Assembly (NCBI GenBank): GCA_034698045.1
Contig: JAQGAU010000404.1
Coordinates: 1 to 28,884, forward strand
Origin: Paramacrobiotus richtersi
Taxonomy: Eukaryota; Tardigrada; Eutardigrada; Parachela; Macrobiotidae
Length of the DNA: 28,884 bases
Reading direction: 5' to 3'
How positions within the stretch are numbered: the stretch's first letter is position 1; the number at the start of each line of letters is the position of its first letter. The notes under the pieces are model-generated. The model saw only the letters and a program-made list of their open reading frames with translations. It did no database searches and was not told the origin of the DNA. Below, piece after piece: positions 1 to 10,790 of the stretch. Both the position numbers and the translations under genes were made by a program.

Positions 1-2
1 GT

Positions 3-655
3 GCTGAATTCGCCACGTTCCCCGACCTCGATGCCACTGGATTACTGAAACCCTACTTGGACCGTGGCGTGCACATGTTGGTGATTCTGCCCAATAAGAA
101 AGACGGACTCAGGGCATTGGAAAAGAAATTATGCCCGGCATTGTTCGACATCGGGAATTATCATTCAGCGGATGTGTCCATTACACTGCCCAAGTTCAAA
201 ATTGACGAAGAGTTTCAGCTGAAAACGCTATTGCAGGACATGGGTATTGTGGATGCGTTTTCGGAAAATGCGGATTTTAGCGGAATTTCGAACACGGAAC
301 TGATGCTCGGGGATGCTGTGCACAAAGTATTCATTGGTATGTACTAACAAACAGAATGTTTCGGTCAACGGCAATATTTCACAAATCCAGTGAGTTGATA
401 ATGTTTTTGGTAGATGTGGACGAAAACGGTACGGAAGCCGCTGCCGCAACCGGAACAGAAATGAGACGGCTTATGGCAAGGAGGCCCGAAAAAGATCGGC
501 AGAAGGTGTTCACGGCTAACCATCCGTTTCTGTTCGTTATTCAGCACCGGGAGACCGGCACCGTGCTGTTTATCGGGAGAGTTTCCCGTCCGAATGGTTC
601 AGTCAGGCGACCTCCCAGATCGCCAGTTAACTGTTGTACAGCACAGGAAAACTAA
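3..655 (+). CDS. Serpin (serine protease inhibitor), C-terminal part, 5' truncated by window edge
   Basis: Two exons: 3-336 and 414-655, joined by a 77-bp phase-1 GT-AG intron (337-413). The window starts inside the gene, so the N-terminal half is missing. Exon 1 carries the typical serpin core (HMLVILPNKKDGLRALEKKL, then ITLPKFKIDEEFQL, LLQDMGIVDAF, and ADFSGIS). Exon 2 opens with the breach/hinge DVDENGTEAAAATG, which matches the small-residue hinge of inhibitory serpins, and ends with NHPFLFVIQHRETGTVLFIG and RVSRP, the usual serpin C-terminus. About 19 further residues follow before the stop at 653-655. The reactive loop is long and basic (MRRLMARRPEKDRQK), which favours a trypsin- or furin-like target protease, but P1 cannot be fixed because the loop is several residues longer than in antithrombin-type serpins. 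It is probably secreted; the signal-peptide region is outside the window. Family assignment is firm, the target is inference. Confidence 0.93.
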
Positions 656-1552
656 TGCGGCCAAGTGTTTTCGGGCCCTTTAGTTTTTCAAAAAAGGTAT
701 AAAACCTACAAAGAATATTTAACTATATACAACTACAGCGAAAGCGTAAACTTTGTGGCAGGTCGTGCAGTTTGTGATATGAATGTAAACTCCTCAATCA
801 AAAACTGAAGTCCAACATTTCCCTCTGAACACACCAATTTCTTGTAATAAAAGGCAACACAAATCAACAGGTCTGATCACTTCTTTTGGCCACCTAATGA
901 AGTCGGCTTGCAACTATAAATAAATACCAGGCCAAATATATTTTAACGTCTTCTGTACTACTGGCAAGAAAGACATTTTTCCGCATTCTGAAAAAGCACG
1001 ACAGCTGTGGGTGTTTGTCCGGTCAAGAATCGGTAGCGATATCCCAGACAGTTCTCTTCACCTCAACTATTATGCTTATGAGTTGTGTACGTAATACACC
1101 TTTCTCTCAGGTTATTTTGCCGTCAGCTGTCAGGTAACCAATTATTTCGCATCAGCGCCTTCCTCTCCCGGTAAATTAGTAATGACCAGAGAAAATGACA
1201 AACTGCCAACTTGCTGCCCTTATTTTAACGCTGGCATGGTTGGACTGCTGATTTGCCATGCCAGCTGGGGCAATTCCGTCAATCTCAGTGATATTTGTTA
1301 TGTATTATATTTTTCTGTCGGGACGTCGTTTTTCTAGTTTATTACGGAGAAAGATATCATACTGACGAGCGGACGCAGTGAAACGATTCCGTTCGGCACG
1401 CATAAAAGCGTGATCGTTTATTCCTTAATCCCGCCCATTCCTCGACAATAGTTCAGGCAGTAGTGACGTCTTTTCCTCGTCGACCAGTTAAAGCTCATTC
1501 CAGAATCATGCACGACACGGGATAATCCTTTGCAAACAGGTACATAGTGCGC
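656..1552. other. Intergenic region between serpin and GPCR
   Basis: About 900 bases with no ORF of note. It holds the serpin 3' UTR with two AATAAA motifs (846 and 919) and the upstream promoter region of the GPCR gene. I see no repeat, RNA gene or conserved coding segment in it. Confidence 0.6.
846..851 (+). terminator. Polyadenylation signal candidate for the serpin gene
   Basis: AATAAA lies about 190 bases after the serpin stop codon. A second AATAAA follows at 919-924. Either could direct 3' end formation; there is no transcript evidence in the window. Confidence 0.45.
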
Positions 1553-1560
1553 TATATAAG
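1553..1560 (+). promoter_or_regulatory. TATA box of the GPCR gene
   Basis: TATATAAG lies 117 bases before the predicted start ATG at 1677. With the usual 25-30 base spacing, transcription would begin near 1585 and give a 5' UTR of about 90 bases. No comparably clear TATA box is seen before the kelch genes. Confidence 0.5.
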
Positions 1561-1676
1561 CCACCGTCAAGCAGATATTATCCAGTAATCCAAAATCCTC
1601 GACCCATTTTCCGTCGCATCCGATTACAAAATCATCCGATCTAACGGTAATATTTTGCCATTGACTGATCGTTCAC

Positions 1677-4600
1677 ATGGGCAACTTGACCATGGAGAAA
1701 GCACTGTCGGCGCAATCGGACCTGTCCATCCACAATGTCACCGGCTGGGACATGCACCTGGTCCAGTTCAACCGGGAATGGGATGAACACTATACCCTCA
1801 ACTGCATCTTTATTACCATCATGTCCGGACTGGCTATCTTCGGCACATTGACTAACCTTTTTGTAAGTGCTGCGCTAACGGCTATTTCTTTGCTTGGTGC
1901 TGATTATTTCTTTGCTTCTTCGTTATTCGTATATCAGTAACATCCAAAACAATATTTATATGTAAATAAAAGGTTTGTTTTAATGTGATACTTCGCCTTT
2001 TTGTGTGAAAAGTTGTATATTTGAAGGAAAAACTTAGGTTAACAATAAGTTCAGATTACATTCATTGATAAATTTCTACCCGTGCCCGTCAAGGTTCTCA
2101 ACGTTAGCTAAGGTTTAGAGTGTATTCGAAAATCTGTGTTACTGTACACCAAACAACTGTACAATGTGCTCGATACGTCAAAGATCAGTAAATGCTTCCC
2201 TGTTGTTTTCTGTTAATCTATGGTTTGTTGTTTTCGTTCGTCGCGTTACCGTTGCAAACGTTTCCTCTGCGCGTAGGTGTTAGTCTCGCTGCTGTTGCTG
2301 TGGGAATTACACCACTGCCAGTATGCCTTTGTGGGTAATTTAGCATTCGCCGATATCCTCATTACAGCCATTGTGCTGCCTGTCAACGTCGCCGGTAAGC
2401 GTGGGACACCGTCTACCGCATTGTCCCTCTGCAGACATCTCCATTTCTTTTCCAGTGATGTTCAATGGGCCCGAGATGTTCCGGCGCCATCCGTGGTTCT
2501 GCGAGCTAGAGGGCAGCATCTGCGCCGGAGCGTGCGCGGGATCCATTTGGTGTATCATGGCTATCAGTGTGGAAAGGTGTGTGTTGACATTTTGCCGGCA
2601 AATACCTGTGATTATGTCGTGTTTGCGGAAGCGCGGTAGTGGTCCCATAGGAAGAATAACTGACCCGTAGCTAATGGGCAATATCGGCTGCTCTGTATAC
2701 AAACCACATCTGCGTTTGTGTTCTTAGTAATGTCGGTGTAGTGAAGGTGGTATCGGTATAGGAAGATACTAGTGTTACTCTAGAATAGCTTCAGTAATAT
2801 GTAAGTAAGAACCAAGTCTTGCAAACTGCTTATTACTGCGGTACATGATAATGTGCCGATTAATAAGCATTCGAGTTGAGCCGACACGAAAGAGGGATCG
2901 TTTCGTAAGTACTACTTATTAAAAACCCGGTTATTCATTACAAGAGTTGAAGTTCATTCATCAGCGAATCATACCCTCGTTTGGTGACCTCACGCTCCTT
3001 TAAGGTCATTTTACGCACCGGCAGAAATAATAGTAAAAGGTCCGCGTGCCGGTTAATTGCATGCTGGAAGCGGGGATTATATCTTAATAGCCTCTGATTT
3101 AGCGTGTCAGAGGATGCGCGGTATGCAAAAACAAGCGCAAATCAATGAAGTAGTTTCAGGGCATTCTGTAACAGTATACTCCGATAACGCGCTCACATGC
3201 AGGGACGGCTGTTTTGACAAAATTGAAGATAATGACAGTTTTCCAATTATTTTTCCGAACTTGAACTTGTTAATTGCAGGAAACCTGTGCTCTGCATTCG
3301 CCAGTGAAATTACTTACGCGTAACATTTCCGGGAAAAGGTCATAAACAGTCATTAATTTTGTACCCTGTACGATTGAATTACCTAACAGAAGGAGGTCGA
3401 AATTGAGCAGGAACCATTATGTTGACAGATCGTGCATTCATCCCGCAAACCAATTATCAGGTGAGCTGCCGCACCTAGCAGGCATAGAGGCAACTTTGAA
3501 TTAGGTGAAAACATCAAAACACGTTTCTGGATACGTTACACCGGAATTCGTTTACACGCTCTCGGGTGACAGTAATTTCGAAACACAGAGAGAATAAAAT
3601 GACCCGAAGCACAACAGAAAAGCGCGTGGCGAAAGTCCCTTTCTAATTCTACCACGTGATGACAGCGTAGTGCAGAGGCAGCGAGACCGCCTTTCGTTGG
3701 GTTGGCCACTGCTTTTTTCAAAGAATTCACTTTAAAATTTCAAGAACACACCTCAGGGTTGGAAGTGGTTCAAAACGATCATCACATATATGTGCAATTT
3801 TGGTGTCAGTCTCAAGAGATTTGGATAAAACGCTGAATTATTTGAGTGTTTGAACATTTCACCGCTGCTGCGCAATAACCGGACATAGTGCGCACAAACC
3901 GATTTCTGGACATTCTGGTTATCAAAAACAATGATGCGCCTTGGGACAACGGTTTTGTTTTAAGTGCACATCTGTCACGATTTCACTAGCAGTTATAGCA
4001 ATGGGTAGAAAATCGTTGTACGTAAAGACGCAAGGTAAATTACTTGGAGAGTTATTTAAACCACTATTTTCGCCACACACAGGTACATCTGCATCTGCCA
4101 TCACCAGCTGCACACCAAACTCTTCACCCCGATCCGCACGACATCTCTCATTATCCTGCTGTGGATCGTCGCCACCACGATCCATCTACCGAACTACTTT
4201 GGCTGGGGCCGCACCGGCTACACGGCTGACCTGAATCTCTGCACGTCCGAACTGCATCTGCGCTCCTACTCCATCTTCTTCGGCATCTTCGCTGTCATCT
4301 TGCCCATCAATATTAGCTTCTACGCCTATCTGCAGATCTACCGTCGCATCCGCAAAAGCCGGGCGGGACGCCGGATCTTTGTGTCGCAGACCAAGGCGTC
4401 GAACACCAGTACGGAAGCGTCCCACAACGGGACTTCGCAACCGGGACAGCTGCGGATGATCCGGGAAGAGATCCAGCTGGCCAAGGCACTGTTCAAGGTA
4501 GGAGTCATGCCAAGGCATCAGAACAAGTAAAGGTCACCTGCACGCAAAGGTCACGTCCCGCAGGTCATGACGCTAAACTTTCAAGTGAACGAACAACTGG

Positions 4601-4972
4601 TCTTATAGATCTAGTCTAGCGATTAATAATGCGGTTTCCTCATACTAAGCGAAGTGTTTTTAGGTCTTCATCCTGTTCCTGGTATCCTGGCTGCCACTGG
4701 GCATCTTCTTCATCTTCCGGAGCTTTGTGGATTTTCCCAAATGGTTCAACTTCATGGGCCTGATTCTGGCGCACGGCAGTAGTGCCACCAATTCCGTCAT
4801 CTACTTCTGGATGACTGATCTGGTGCGGACGACCAAAGAGGGATACGCGCGGATGCTGCGTCGGGCTCAGGCCAATCGAACATTGCCGTTGTTTGGCGGG
4901 AAAGATGCCCATCGGAACCGGCTTTCTTCAGCGACCAAATCATCCGAACAACGGCCTGTTCCTGCCACGTAG
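1677..4972 (+). CDS. Class A (rhodopsin-like) GPCR, melatonin-receptor/Tre1-moody-like, five exons, 382 aa
   Basis: Exons 1677-1862, 2277-2394, 2456-2576, 4083-4497 and 4664-4972, all bounded by GT-AG. They sum to 1149 nt = 383 codons. The N-terminus has two N-glycosylation sequons (Asn3, Asn20). TM1 is around 40-70; TM2 carries the NLAFAD motif (Asp88); Cys117 and Cys195 can form the TM3-ECL2 disulfide. The DRY position reads Glu141-Arg142-Tyr143, created across the exon 3/4 junction, followed by ICICHH, which resembles the ICH motif after TM3 of melatonin receptors. TM6 contains SWLPL (Trp289, Pro291). TM7 ends NSVIY (323-327) in place of NPxxY. The third intracellular loop is about 50 residues, Ser/Thr-rich and basic; the C-tail is about 50. 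It should be a plasma-membrane G-protein-coupled receptor. The ligand is unknown; the melatonin-like label rests on motif resemblance only. Intron 3 is long (1506 bp), the others 61-414 bp. Confidence 0.9.
3725..3905 (+). mobile_element. Decayed half-arm of the 12.1-kb palindromic element, inside GPCR intron 3
   Basis: This stretch aligns with the right arm of the palindromic element at 12097-12714. Shared blocks include the TTTAAAATTTCA segment, the GGTTCAAAACGATCATC segment (GGTTCAGAATGATCATC in the 12-kb copy) and the GCGCAATAACCGGACAT region. Only one arm is recognisable and there is no clear target duplication, so it is an old relic. Confidence 0.6.
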
Positions 4973-5039
4973 AGCGCCAGGATGTGGGCGATTGAATGGG
5001 ATTAGCTGATACCCTGGAAGACATCCAATGAAGGAATAA

Positions 5040-5800
5040 CATGCTTTATCTCTGGGAAAGTGGCATTTCCCACTCATGTACTGAAAGGTTCTACATATAT
5101 ATGGATTTAAAAATTAGCCGCCTTTGTCGAGCCATTAACTGAAGCCGGATTATCTTCTTATATTCATGTAAAGCTTACAGATTTCGTTTCTTCGTCGTGT
5201 AACGTGTTGTGTACCGTGGCACGTGAGACGCCTACATCCGTACTGTTCATATCTACAATTGCATTATATGTCTTGTGGTAGATGTTACAGCGTCCGTTCG
5301 GTTGCTGCAACATCAGCACAGAAGCCGTTCGCCCATTTTGCAAAATATAGCCAGTGGCATCTACGACGTTCATGTTCGTAGTAGTTTTTTTTGTCATGTT
5401 CATGACCGTTGCGTCTTGAAGCTGATCGCGTGAGAAATATGCCGTGGCTCATCGTGCTGTTGTCGTGTGTAATCGCTAAATCGGATTAGGAAAAAGAGCT
5501 TAAAAGATTGAAAGGTTAATAGGCTGCTAAAGCTTACACTTGCCGTTGTATTCCATAAACATCTATTTCTCCGGGAGCGTTCTGCTCTCTCTAATCCGCA
5601 TTAATAGGTGAATAACAAAAACGTGCAGCGTCAGCAGCGTAGTGCCATCGTCCGAAAATTGCGGCGCAATTTATGCTTCGGTCCATAAAGTCGTAACGCA
5701 CGCCGCTCCAGGCTGCTGCAGAAATTAACTTTCGTTATTAAGTGCTGTTGACGTTATGCTAACGCAAGCCAAGAAACAAGGAAAATCCCCCTCGATAACA
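5040..5800. repeat. GPCR 3' flank, source sequence of duplicated blocks downstream
   Basis: No gene. Part of it (about 5330-5700) recurs diverged at about 7210-7560; the shared blocks include ATCTACGACGTTC and ACGTGCAGCGTCAGCAG (or close variants). Another part (about 5040-5310) recurs at about 8480-8790; shared blocks include AGTGGCATTTCCC and CCACGTGAG. This shows that the GPCR locus, flank included, was duplicated locally. Confidence 0.6.
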
Positions 5801-5814
5801 TGCGCCAAATAAAT

Positions 5815-6990
5815 ACACTAGGCGTATGGGCAATAGCGTGGACAGGTGTGCTTTACATAGTGCGGTCGTTACATGTGATGTTGTGGTGTAAGATAAAGCG
5901 CCGTATCAATCCCATGGGAACAATACCTGACCAGCATCGAATGGACAATGGGGATGCAGACTACTTCCGCGTTTGCGCAATTACGGCGTAGTGATGCCGG
6001 CATGTAATATTGCGCAGCGGTACTGATGTTATTATAGATAATGCTAGTGTTATTACTCTAGCGTTGATTGTTAGTTAAGCGTAAATAGAATCTGAACATA
6101 TGCGAGCTGTTTATTATTTCGGCACATGATGAAATTTGACACATAAAGCGATCATTTCATAGAGAATGCCGCTGTGTGATTTGTCATGCATTCGGTTCGT
6201 CATCACAGAGCCGGTCGGTCATTCATTATTGAACCCTACCCTTGCTTTAGTAACCTTACAGACTAAAGGTCACTTTGCCACCTTGGGGTCATGTTACGTG
6301 TCGAGCAGAAATTCAACACTACGAGAAGTCGCTGAACCGCAATTACGAAATGTGCGTGCCGGTTAAGTGCATGCCGGGAGCGGAGATTAAGGATTTGTAC
6401 ATGAGACCTAATAACCTCCCGCTCAGCCGTAAAAAGATGCGCGGTCAACTAACCATGCACGGTCAACTAAACAACAAAATATCAGATACTAATACGGCTT
6501 TTGTAACTGTACTCTGATGACGCGAAAGACTGTTTTGACGGAACAACTGACGACAGTCATAATTTGCCGATTAATTTTCTACAAATTAAAATTGAGTGAA
6601 CCTCCAGTCAACAGTGTATCCACCTCCAAGGTAAAAGTCTCCAGTTACGTAATCACCATTCACCTTTACATTTCCGGTACAGGTTGTAAGCAGCGAACGA
6701 TGTAGATACCTCCAGGACTGTGTTTTAGGCTTGCACTAAGGCCGAAGCTGAACCGGTCGAACATGGTCGGAAGGGCAGTTTCCTGGTGTCAAGCGATTGT
6801 CCTAAGTGAGTTGCCGCACCCAGTTAAGATGAGATAATTTCGATGATAGTGTAACAATCCAAACACGTTGCTGGATACCTTTCCGGATAGTTATACCGAA
6901 ATTACGTAGTTACACCCGCTCTCGGGTGACAGTATTTTTGGAACAACGATTGAGTAGAATGGCCTGAAGCATAGCAGGATAAGGTGTAAC
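5815..6990 (+). pseudogene. Relic B of the GPCR gene: end of exon 3 plus intron 3 only
   Basis: About 5815-5850 aligns with the end of GPCR exon 3 and its splice donor (the TGG-ATGGCTATCAG-GTGTGG region before 2577). The coding frame is destroyed: the intact IMAISVER region reads as WAIAW with an indel. The next 1.1 kb aligns along intron 3 (2577-3650). Matching landmarks are GTGCCGGTTAATTGCATGC (3047) with GTGCCGGTTAAGTGCATGC (6357), and CGCTCTCGGGTGACAGTA in both copies (3556 and 6916). Exons 4-5 are absent: sequence passes directly to the duplicated 3' flank at about 7200. No functional product is expected. Confidence 0.7.
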
Positions 6991-7199
6991 GACGGTACTT
7001 ACATGTAATAAAAGGGTAGTAATCGGTACCATCTTTTGCTGACCTTTGTCACTACTTTTATCATAGACATTTCGCTAATTTTGTGCAGGCAGTAAATAAA
7101 ACCAACTAAGCGTCCCCCCTTTTTCTACGGCTTTTGTAGCGTATTTGAATACGCTCTCCCCCGAGCTGCGAAATGTAAGGCGTAAGCCAAACAATCCTT

Positions 7200-7600
7200 C
7201 GCCGGTATTGCAGAATATCTTACTTTGGGTCTACGACGTTCGTATGTTTTCTGGTAAATGTTTGTAACCGTCGTATCTTAAGGCTCATCGCGTGCGGAAT
7301 ATGTCGTTTGTATCGCCAGACGAGATCATACATAACAAATCGTGTCAGGAGCAAAACAGCCTAAAAGGCCGAAAGGCTAATGCACTGCTAAAACGCTTGC
7401 TTGCCGCTGTACTGTAGTCCCCAAACATCTGTTTCTCCAAGAGCTTTCCGTGCTGTCTAATCCGAATCCTTAATAGATCGTGGATTACAAATGTGCAGCG
7501 TCAGCAGTGTAGTGTCGTTGTCCGAAAGTTGCGTCGCTTTACGTTTCAAGACTGCTCAAACCCGAACGGCGTTATCGCACTTAGCCCGCATGAAAAACTA
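7200..7600. repeat. Diverged copy of the GPCR 3' flank (second copy)
   Basis: Aligns with about 5330-5700 over several hundred bases; for example GTGCAGCGTCAGCAG and CATCTGTTTCTCC/CATCTATTTCTCC landmarks occur in the same order. It directly follows GPCR relic B, in the position expected after a tandem duplication that lost exons 4-5. Small ORFs here have no family features. Confidence 0.6.
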
Positions 7601-8480
7601 TTCTTAATATTAAAATTTACTATAATATTAAATGCTGCAGACTGCCAAGCAATTTCCTTTAGAAACCGTGTGCCACGCAATCAAAGCGTTGGCGTAAAAG
7701 GTACAACGTATGCAGAATTTAAAACGGCTTCAGCGCGAAAGTCAAACGTGAAATCGTGTTCGGAAGCGTTATAATCAGTACAATGGCATAGTGCGTTATG
7801 ATTCCCGCTTTCGATGAGCACCGCGGAAACCGTGTCATTGTGCCTTGCAATAAATAATAAGCCAAACATGCAAACTTAGGGGTCCTTTGGCGTGTGGTGT
7901 AAGTCTGCAGTTGTTTTGTTTAAAGAAACTGGCAGACGGTTGTTTTTACGGACAGGAGAAAGCAGATCAACTAGTTTTTTGTTTCAGCGTTTAAGCATAG
8001 AAATAATGCGCGGTAATGTCAGTTTGATTTTGGCTACTGTTCCTTCGCGTGCTAACTGGGACAACTTTTTTATTTGATTTTTGGAATTTTTATCGTGTCA
8101 GCAATGTTTCTGGGCCACTGCCAAATAAAGTAATGTGCAAACGGGCTTTGTTGTACACTGGTACTGTACAGTAGTAGTGTCTCGGTCGTGCGCTGCCCTT
8201 TTCGCAGTTGCGAAGTGTTTCAGTTTACGTGGCCAGCAGGACCACAGGCTCGCAGTAGGAGAAATGCCAAACAGCAAGCAAACAAAAAGGCCTGCGTGCC
8301 TGTTACGTGCATACATTAACCGTTCAAAGATGCTCGGTGTAATCCAGATAGACGAAAAATACTAAACACCAGCAGCGCTCGTGGAACAATGCACCGATGA
8401 CGTAGCGACCTGCAACTTGAGGACACATGAGGTGGGCGATCAAAATGGTTGTTAAAGAGGTACCCTGGTTGCGCGAATGG
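7600..8480. other. Unassigned intergenic DNA
   Basis: About 880 bases with AT-rich stretches and several short ORFs. None shows recognisable domains, codon structure or splice signals that join to a neighbour. I could not match it to other parts of the window. Confidence 0.5.
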
Positions 8481-8800
8481 CACGCTTTATATCTCAGGTA
8501 GTGGCATTTCCCGCTTATGCACGGAGATATTGCATAGAGAATGGATCTGCATAATAAGTATATATTGTACATATGTATTTGCATACACTCTCTTATCACT
8601 TTTGCCACGGGAAGGTCCATGGAATGGGACACATTTCTATATCCGGTATATTTACTGGGTCGTTCTTTATCCTCGTTAATTGTACCTTGCCACGTGAGGT
8701 GCAGATATCGTCCTAACCACTTCCATAAGTGTATGGCAGATCTTGTAGCGGGTGTTAATTTGCTGCTGCAGAAAAGGTACACCTCACAGAATCAGTCGCT
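8480..8800. repeat. Diverged copy of the GPCR 3' flank (third block)
   Basis: Aligns with about 5040-5310 just after the intact GPCR stop. Landmarks are the GCTTTATATCTCAGGTAGTG block (GCTTTATCTCTGGGAAAGTG at 5042), GTGGCATTTCCC, and the CCACGTGAGGTGCAGATATC block (GCACGTGAGACGCCTACATC at 5219). It sits upstream of GPCR relic C, as expected for a further tandem copy. Confidence 0.55.
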
Positions 8801-9029
8801 GATATTTGATTATAGATTCAGATCCTTCTGTTTATATAAAATGTAGCACTTCGTTTATTCGGCCGATCGTGGATTGGAAAAGAAAACGGAATGTCTACTG
8901 AATTACGTTTTACTATTTCTTTCTTTGCTGAACTGAATGTGTACTGAGTAGCTTATTATGTGGTACTGTGACAGATTATAACCATAAGGAAACGACCAAA
9001 ACCGTAGATACTATGGTTTTGCGGTCTAG

Positions 9030-9830
9030 TAGATGAGTCAATCGGCATTATTTGGTGTGCCATGGCCATCAGCATAGAAAGGTGGATCGTACATATCGCC
9101 GTCAAATGTACGTCATTTCAGGATGTAGTAATGTTAACCCAGAGCGCGAAGTATGGATCCCAGGGGAGCATTTACGTCACCGAAGTTAGTGGACAGAATT
9201 GGTTTCTTTAGACGCAATTTGCTCACACATGACTAGGCCAACTTCCCGCGCTTCTGCAGTGTCTTGTTGTCGGTATGGATATCATTACAATACTGATGTT
9301 AAGCTAGTTTAGCTATTCATCCATACTAACACACACACATGCTGTTTCGGCACATATGCACGGTAACCTGCCCTCTTATAAAGTTTAATAATTAAATCAG
9401 CTAGCTGTTTTACAGAGGACGTGCCGCTGTGATTTTTTCTGTTGCACATACATGACCTTTTATGAAGAACTTAAGGTGCCCGTTGTTTATTCCCTTGCTG
9501 GTGTCATGGCCGTGTGTAATTTGTCGGACATTCCACGAAACATACACATTAATATCGATCGTCGCAGATTATCGTGCAAAATGCTTACACGAGCAAACGT
9601 TTCCGTTGTTCCGACTATTTCCAGGAAACTAATCAATTTTTACGTACCGTGAAGAATCCTAACAAGAGACAAACTGAACCTCGAGCGACAAATAGACAGT
9701 TTACGTGACAGTTAAGTGAATGCTCAAAACGTGGATTAGCGTTAGGTGGCTTCGACAGATGCTCAGTACAGTTGCTTCCCATTCAGCCGTTAAACGAAGT
9801 GTGGTACAATCACAAGCAGAACGTGCGCAG
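9030..9830 (+). pseudogene. Relic C of the GPCR gene: exon 3 fragment plus intron 3
   Basis: Positions 9045-9085 read IIWCAMAISIER followed by GGT, a close match to the SIWCIMAISVER end of exon 3 in the intact receptor, with the exon/donor junction still recognisable. In-frame stops lie just upstream. The following approximately 750 bases align with intron 3 of the intact gene and with relic B: ACTGATGTTA, TTTCGGCACAT, GTGCCGCTGTGATTT and the GTTAAGTGAATGC landmark, in order. There is no exon 4 or 5. It is better preserved in the exon than relic B, suggesting a separate or later copy. Confidence 0.7.
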
Positions 9831-9840
9831 CATATTTGTT

Positions 9841-10105
9841 CAGCAGGACTTTTTCAACAATACTGCTATGTTATTATCATTATTTTAATTTCTGCCACAA
9901 CTAGAGAATCAAACAAAACGTGACACAGGGTACGAAACTATACAAGCAGGTAAAAAAAGAACACGCACGGGTGGTCATGAGTCATGACTGTCGATTTCAA
10001 AACCCATCGATCCTATTCATCCAAAGTTCTCCTTATGTGACGAACTTGTGCCAACTCAAACAAGCATCAAATTTCTCAAAAAACGTTCACACAAAATGGG
10101 CGGCA
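9841..10105 (-). other. 3' flank of minus-strand kelch relic P1
   Basis: This segment aligns with 18560-18665 and 25670-25900, each lying just beyond the 3' end of a minus-strand kelch relic. The shared landmark is the GTGACACAGGGTACGAAAC block at 9921, GTGACGCAGGGCACGAAAC at 18621. It marks the outer boundary of the head-to-head kelch unit. Confidence 0.6.
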
Positions 10106-10302
10106 TTATTTAATCAATCTGCGTCGCTTGTACTTGGAATTTGGACCGGCAACCTGGCCATCATCAGATCCTTTAATCTCTGCAGAACTTTCTTCGCTAT
10201 CCTCATCATCACTTTCCTTGTCCTTCTCGGAAATTTCGTCGCTGTCCTTTTTCTCATCTTTCTTTTTCTCGACACCCACGCATTGCGCGTTTCGAAGGAC
10301 CT
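10106..10302 (-). other. Acidic, lysine-rich C-terminal exon of P1 with KRRR end
   Basis: This exon is still fully open. After VLRNAQCVGV it encodes alternating KKK/DEKKD and Asp/Glu/Ser-rich sequence (about 35 residues) and ends KYKRRRLIK. The matching exon of the minus relic P2 (25900-26052) keeps LRNAQRVG and KKKDGKED in shifted frames but has a much shorter acidic stretch. Plus-strand genes end in short tails such as VEGETNDEDDDP. An expanded acidic tail with a basic, nuclear-localisation-like end is therefore specific to this copy. Confidence 0.6.
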
Positions 10303-10790
10303 CAGATATGCGCAAATATACGCAAAGATACGCAAAAGCATCCGCATGACCACCGGCAGTATCACAACAGTACGGTGTCACGAAGAAACGTGTACAGTTG
10401 ATGCGGCGGTACCTAGGCGGATCTCTTCATCCGTCAGCGGATCGTATGCATCCAAGGCGCCCAGGCCGGTCTCCGCAAACCTCCTGGAAACCAGAACGGT
10501 AGAATACCGCCAAGTAACGTCCTGTGTGTACATTCTGACTTACCCAGTACGTAAACGATGCCACTATCACTAACACAGTCCTGCAGCTCACGTGTGACAC
10601 AGGCATTTTGTTCATCTCCATCCAAACATCGGTCTGGGCATCATAGAGCAGTACTCGTTTACCTTGCAGCCCAGCTCCCCCAAACGTGAACAGACTGCCC
10701 TGATGAGCGACGCAACCGAAATCCGACAGTTCATAAGGCAGCTTGGCAACTTTCTTCCACACGTCCGTGGCAGGATTATAGTGTTCGACT

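Noticed and set aside
7493-7774. 93-residue plus-strand ORF
   Set aside because: Partly overlaps the duplicated GPCR 3' flank, has no domain, and the equivalent original at about 5610-5760 is not open in the same frame.
8324-8782. 152-residue minus-strand ORF
   Set aside because: No recognisable motif, and it overlaps a diverged duplicate of the GPCR 3' flank, which is non-coding in the original.
9920-10573. 217-residue plus-strand ORF, the longest simple ORF in the first 15 kb
   Set aside because: It lies antisense to the acidic C-terminal exon and exon 5 relic of P1, whose minus-strand reading matches the kelch family; the plus reading has no domain.
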